Assembly (NCBI GenBank): GCA_037953625.1
Contig: CM075650.1
Location: forward strand, 18,729,501-18,793,500
Length of the DNA stretch: 64,000 nucleotides
Direction of reading: 5' to 3'
From: Crotalaria pallida
Taxonomy: Eukaryota > Streptophyta > Magnoliopsida > Fabales > Fabaceae
Part shown: piece after piece, positions 59,595 to 64,000 of the stretch
How the letters are laid out: every line of letters starts with the position of its first letter
Numbering within the stretch: position 1 is the stretch's first letter
Position numbers and translations under genes: made by a program
Notes under the pieces: model-generated
Told to the model about the DNA's origin: nothing
The model's input: the letters and a program-made list of their open reading frames with translations, nothing else
Databases searched by the model: none

Positions 59595-60841
59595 CATATG
59601 AACATTTTGACTCTTAAATCATTCAATTTAGAGTTACCAAGCAAAAGATACGAGATTATGAAAATCATAGGAACCTTTAAATTAAATTCAATTAGAATTC
59701 AAAAACTAAAATAAAATAAATGATTCTTAAAATCATATCATATTATTTAGTACTAAATTATAACATAGTTGTATAACAATATCTTTTCAATTATAATTTA
59801 GTACATTATAAAAAGAATAAAAATTTCTGAAATCATGATGCAATATTAGGTCTTAAAATTAATTAGTCTAAGTAGGGAAAAATTGGGGTGTTACAAACCT
59901 TATTATATATTAAATTAAATGGATGAAATTCAAAGTGTAGAAATGAGACTGTACGTTGCAGTATTAAGAATGTAACAATTCACAAACAAATGATTGAAGA
60001 GTACAAATCTTAAATGGTGATGCCTACAATATTTACATACACACACCCATATATATTTAATGCATTTCCTTCACAAAACATTTGCAATTTAAGAATTAAC
60101 ATTATTAATCTCATTTTGAAATCACTTTTTTGAACTATTGATAATTTTCAATAAACTTTGTTGCAAAGGATCTAATAACTACATGCCTTTTTTTGTCTTT
60201 GAATCAACTTCACGTTTAATGAGCTAAAATGTTGCTTTGGACTATTATGCTACAACAAATATATTTGTACGTGGTTTTTTTTAATCCTTAAATATAATGC
60301 CCCGACATCGAATTTCTATTCAAAGTCATTTTTTGCTTCGTCCACTTCTTTATCATCATCCTTTTTCTCAGGAAGACATGATGTTTCATCTACTTCTTTT
60401 AGGGTTTTGATCTCATTATCTGATGATTGATCAAGTGGGATAGGCAAAATTCAATGAATGCAGTGTTTTGTCCATAGCCATGTCCAACCATCTTATCCTG
60501 CATGAACACTAGCTAACATTAGAATTGTTGATTCCAAATGAAAGAATCTGTATTTTACTTGCACATCAAAAACAAATAAAAGCACAAACACAAGAGAGCA
60601 TGTAAGGCCATGCCATAAGCCGATCGACTAGGTGGATAATACTTAGTATGTAAGAGAGCATGTATTTTACTTGCATAATATGTTTTCTTTCTTCACTTTT
60701 GAAATACAAAAAAGGTGGATAATACTTAATAATCATAATACATATCACCAGACTCTGCAACAGTAAGTAGTCTTGAATAATCAAGTGGTAATAGTTTTTG
60801 AAAATTAAAAAAAAAGTATTCAACATAGTTTTTCAAAATAA

Positions 60842-61294
60842 TCACCACCCGCTTAAAACATACTTAAGCCCAAAACATACAAAATAAAGCGAGGGTGTCC
60901 AAATAAGTAAATCGAGAGCAATGAATTTCGTGCATACATAAAACAATACAAGATGAAGATGAAGATGACTATCCCCCACATGATCCGATATTGGACACAT
61001 ACTCGTACTTAGACTCAACCCTAGGAACATACTCAGGGGCTTCATAGTGTGTAAGCAAGTTACAATTACCTCAATAAATTTGATGCTTCGTTGATTTGAT
61101 TCGTAACACTCCACAATCTTCTTATATATGTAATAGTTATCATCAATACCATCATCTTCATTACACTTTGACAATTTTTCAACAAAAGAAATTGTATTGT
61201 CCATGTTATTATGCAAATAGTGCTTTACGCTTAGGATATATAGCACAATATCTCTGTACATAGTTGGAAAGAAATGTTTATTAGTCAAATTCAA
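60842..61294 (-). CDS. Unknown ORF, possible gene remnant
   Basis: A 150-codon frame on the minus strand. Its first 75 codons look protein-like (hydrophilic, with KHYLHNNMDN and KIVECYESNQRSIKFIE) and end at a GAG/GTAATT donor near 61070. The rest of the frame is hydrophobic and probably intronic or out of frame. I do not recognise the family. The stretch 60842-61040 in another frame gives PEYVPRVESKYEYVSN before a stop, which could be a last exon, but the phases do not join simply. It may be a fragment of a plant gene. Confidence 0.3.
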   Translation of the reverse strand: MNLTNKHFFPTMYRDIVLYILSVKHYLHNNMDNTISFVEKLSKCNEDDGIDDNYYIYKKIVECYESNQRSIKFIEVIVTCLHTMKPLSMFLGLSLSTSMCPISDHVGDSHLHLHLVLFYVCTKFIALDLLIWTPSLYFVCFGLKYVLSGW

Positions 61295-62122
61295 TGGATC
61301 TGGTAAAAAAAAGATTCCTTACCTTTTATTAATAACTAGATATGTAAGTAAGTATATATAGAAAATAAATATTCGTTTATAAAATATGTTAAATTAATAC
61401 CACTATAGAAAGTAGTTGGGTTCATATTTGGTATTTATGTTATATATAATTTATTAAAAATAAATTATTTCTATTTTATTATCAATGAAAATAGAAAAAA
61501 ATGTCCATAATATCTTTTCAATAATTTTTACCTTTATTTTGCTTTTAAATATATAGCTAATTTATGTAGGATTTTGTTTTTCTTTACCCCTTTGATAAAA
61601 TCATATCTATATGGCAAAACTACTAAATTGGTCCCTTCTATTATTTTTAGGTTAAAACTAAGTACCTTAAGTTTTTTTTTTTCAGATAAGTCTTGTAAGG
61701 TATTGTCGTCCAACAAATCCGCCCTTTTCATTAATTTTGTTAAAAAAATGGTTTAATGATTTTTTTGTATATTTTCTTATTATGGTGCCATGTGTCATAG
61801 ATCACTTAACAGAGGAAATTAACAGAAAGGGCATATTTATTAGACTGTAACAACTTAGAGGACTAGTTTGAAACAAAAAAACTTAAAAGACAAATTTTTA
61901 ATATGAAAATAACTTAAAGGATCATTATTCTAGTTATTTTTCCTATCTATATTTATGTGTATCTTCTATTTTTAGCGAGGTAAATGAATATAATTAAGAA
62001 AAAGTGAAGTGAATATTAATATTAATATAAGATCTTAAACAATAATCGATAAAGTGTGCATCTAAAACATTTTAATTTAGCATTGATGAATAACATGATT
62101 AGCTATCTAATACTAAATGATA
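61295..62122. other. AT-rich spacer, no gene seen
   Basis: Nothing supported apart from short random frames. Confidence 0.5.
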
Positions 62123-62155
62123 CTAGTTTAGATAATCCATGCGATGCACGAGAAT
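62123..62155 (-). mobile_element. Helitron-like 3' terminus, minus strand
   Basis: On the minus strand CTCGTGCATCGCATGG, an imperfect hairpin close to the one at 51531, is followed after about 13 bp by CTAG then T. An element with this end would extend rightward across the second duplication copy. The other end was not found. Confidence 0.4.
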
Positions 62156-62163
62156 GAACAAAT

Positions 62164-63911
62164 ATATTAGATCACAAATATTTTAAAAATAGCTAAAGTT
62201 TACAAAAATCATTCACATATATAAAAAAAAAATAGTGCCTCTCAATTGTAGTTAAATAATAGGGACAAGAGTATAAACATCCTTAAACTATTTGTCTTTT
62301 GCAAATAATCACCACAAATTATTTTTCTTACACAATTACTCCTTAAACTTCAACTTTTCGTAAAATCAATACTTCTTTTAATTTAAAATTAAGATTTAAT
62401 CGTAAAAACACCTTACCTTTCAATTTGTTGTAATCTCAAGTCTCAACCATAAGATATTTATAACTGATTTTTTAATTTTAATAATATTCATTTATCCTTA
62501 TTCTAAAATAACTTCTCTATAATAAAAAAAAGAAACAACATTCTCTTCTCAATTTGTGCCGCATTAGATTTTACACACCGCTACAATTTCTCAATTTTTA
62601 AAAAGAAGGTTAAATAAATACTATTAAAATTAAAAAAATATAAAGATTCAATGGTTGAAATTACAACAAATTAAGCAATAAGATGTTTTTACCGTTAAAA
62701 TTTAACTTTGAGTTAACGAAAGTATTAATTTTGTCAAATATTAAAGTTTATGGAGTAATTGTGTAAAAAAAATAGTTTGTGGTAGCTATTTGCAAAAGGC
62801 AAATAGTTTAAGGGGTATTTATACTCTTTTCCCTAAATAATAAGCCATAAAAGTATATTTTCATTTGAACATTTTGACTCTTAAATCATTCAATTTGGAC
62901 TTACCAAAAAAAAATGAGATTATGAAAATCATAGGAACCTTTAAATTAAATTCAATTAGAATTCAAAAACTAAAATAAAATAAATAATTCTTTAAAATCA
63001 TATCATATTATTTAGTACTAAGTTATAACATAGTTGTATAACAATATCTTTTCAATTATAATTTAGTACATTATAAAAAGAATAAAAATTTCTGAAATCA
63101 TGATGCAATATTAGGTCTTAAAATTAATTAGTCTGAGTAGGGAAAAATTGTGGTGTTACAAACCTTATTATATATTAAGTGGATGAAATTCAAAATGTTG
63201 AGATGAGACTGTTGGAGTATTAAGAATGTAACAATTCACAAACAAATGATTGAAGAGTACAAATCTTAAATGGTGATGCGTACAATATTTACATACACAC
63301 ACCCATATATATTTAATGCATTTCCTTCACAAAACATTTGCAACTTAAGAATTAACATTACTAATCTCATTTTGAAATCACTGTTTTGAATAATTGATAA
63401 TTTTCAATAAACTTTGTTGCAAAGGATCTAATAACTACATGCCTTTTTTTGTCTTTGAATCAACTTCAAGTTTAATGAGCCAAAATGTTGCTTTGGACTA
63501 TTATGCTACAACAAATATATTTGTACGTGGTTATGTTTAATCCTTAAATATAATGCCCCAACATGGAATTTCTATTCAACATTATTTTTTTGCTTCGTCC
63601 ACTTCTTTATCAACGTCCTTTTTCTCAGGAAGACATGATGTTTCATCTACTTCTTTTAGGGTTTTGATCTCATTGTCTAATGATTGATCAAGTGGGATAG
63701 GCAAAATTCAATGAATGCAGTGTTTTGTCCATAACCATGTCCAACCTTCTTATCCTGCATGAACACTAGCTAACATTAGAATCGTTGATTCCAAATGAAA
63801 GAATCTGTATTTTACTTGCACATCAAAAACAAATAAAAACATTAGGCACAGACACACAAGAGAGCATGTAAGGCCATGCCCTAAGCCGATCGACGAGGTG
63901 GATAATACTTA
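62164..63911. repeat. Segmental duplication copy 2 (contains MITE)
   Basis: Matches 55190-55308 plus 59595-60645 with small differences. It lacks the copia element but carries a 574-bp MITE. It ends where GGGGATGTTTGTTTGG starts at about 63912. Confidence 0.8.
62261..62834. mobile_element. MITE (574 bp) with 7-bp TSD
   Basis: Inverted ends AGGGACAAGAGTATAAA and the complement of AGGGAAAAGAGTATAAA extend for over 90 bp. AAATAAT is duplicated at 62254-62260 and 62835-62841. The empty site is present in duplication copy 1 (near 55278), so borders and TSD are directly supported. Confidence 0.88.
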
Positions 63912-64000
63912 GGGGATGTTTGTTTGGAGGCATAAAATTTTATTCATGGGAATAGGAGACAATTACAAAATATGCTTGTGTTTGGTAGCAAGTACAAAAA
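63912..64000. mobile_element. Start of another inserted element, cut by window edge
   Basis: Copy 1 of the duplication continues differently at this point (60646). The new sequence GGGGATGTTTGTTTGGAGG resembles the ends of plant DNA transposons, but the other end is outside the window. Confidence 0.35.

Larger units (their letters stand above)
55190..60645. repeat. Segmental duplication copy 1 (contains copia)
   Basis: 55190-55308 and 59595-60645 match 62164-62260 and 62835-63911 closely over about 1.2 kb when the inserted elements are removed. Shared text includes GGGGTGTTACAAACC (59889; GTGGTGTTACAAACC in copy 2) and CATGTAAGGCCATGCC (60600 and 63867). The GGTGTTACA at about 59890 looks like an LTR terminus on the minus strand, so part of the duplicated block may be an old solo LTR. 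Confidence 0.8.

Overview
The window is nuclear DNA of a flowering plant, most likely a legume. It is AT-rich and full of nested LTR retrotransposons with iMet-type primer sites. It also holds Ulp1/FAR1-type transposon genes with GT-AG introns and small Mutator-like MITEs. The legume call rests on general likeness of the LTR termini (TGTAACATCCC) and of the repeated words (ATCGAT, CTCGAG) to legume repeats. It is an inference, and the species cannot be named. No ordinary housekeeping gene was found; nearly everything is mobile DNA or its remains.

Layout. 1-3567: two LTRs of one family, both on the minus strand; the first is cut by the window edge. 3568-4581: short host segment. 4582-23212: one Ty3/gypsy chromovirus (Tekay/Del-like) insertion on the minus strand, flanked by a perfect ATTTG target duplication. 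It has grown into a head-to-tail array: LTR, complete internal region, LTR, then two copies of a 3889-bp unit made of truncated pol plus truncated LTR. All pol copies share a premature stop. 23213-33732: a cluster with a broken Ulp1-like protease gene, an intact three-exon B3-like gene with an RG-rich head, a broken FAR1/MULE transposase gene and a second B3-like gene. This may be the cargo of a large Mutator-like element. 33733-35055: a solo LTR with TSD AGGAG. 36197-46230: a 58-codon ORF split by a 9.85-kb LARD-type element with 3.3-3.5-kb LTRs, an iMet primer site, a polypurine tract and a non-coding interior. 46556-49872: a hAT-like MITE and a 2.57-kb non-autonomous LTR element. 50948-52934: two Mutator-like MITEs with perfect 9-bp TSDs and a Helitron-like 3' end. 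55309-59594: a Ty1/copia element with 158-bp LTRs ending TG...TA and a stripped gag with three zinc knuckles. 55190-60645 and 62164-63911 are two copies of one host segment; the first was hit by the copia element, the second by a MITE.

The most striking signal is inside the LTRs. The LARD LTR carries a row of eight short hairpins. Their 16-nt loop is nearly constant while their stems differ from one another but stay complementary. The row lies inside a predicted 2-kb intron of the LTR, just after a tandem repeat. The Tekay LTR shows the same order (promoter, donor, ~45-bp repeat, hairpins with a related loop, acceptor), and the LTR ending at 3567 has similar hairpins. The LTRs also carry clusters of short palindromic words, and two homologous LTR backbones (1-1621 and 2080-3567) use different words at matching places. 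Together these suggest a shared, modular regulatory architecture in legume LTRs that standard annotation would miss.
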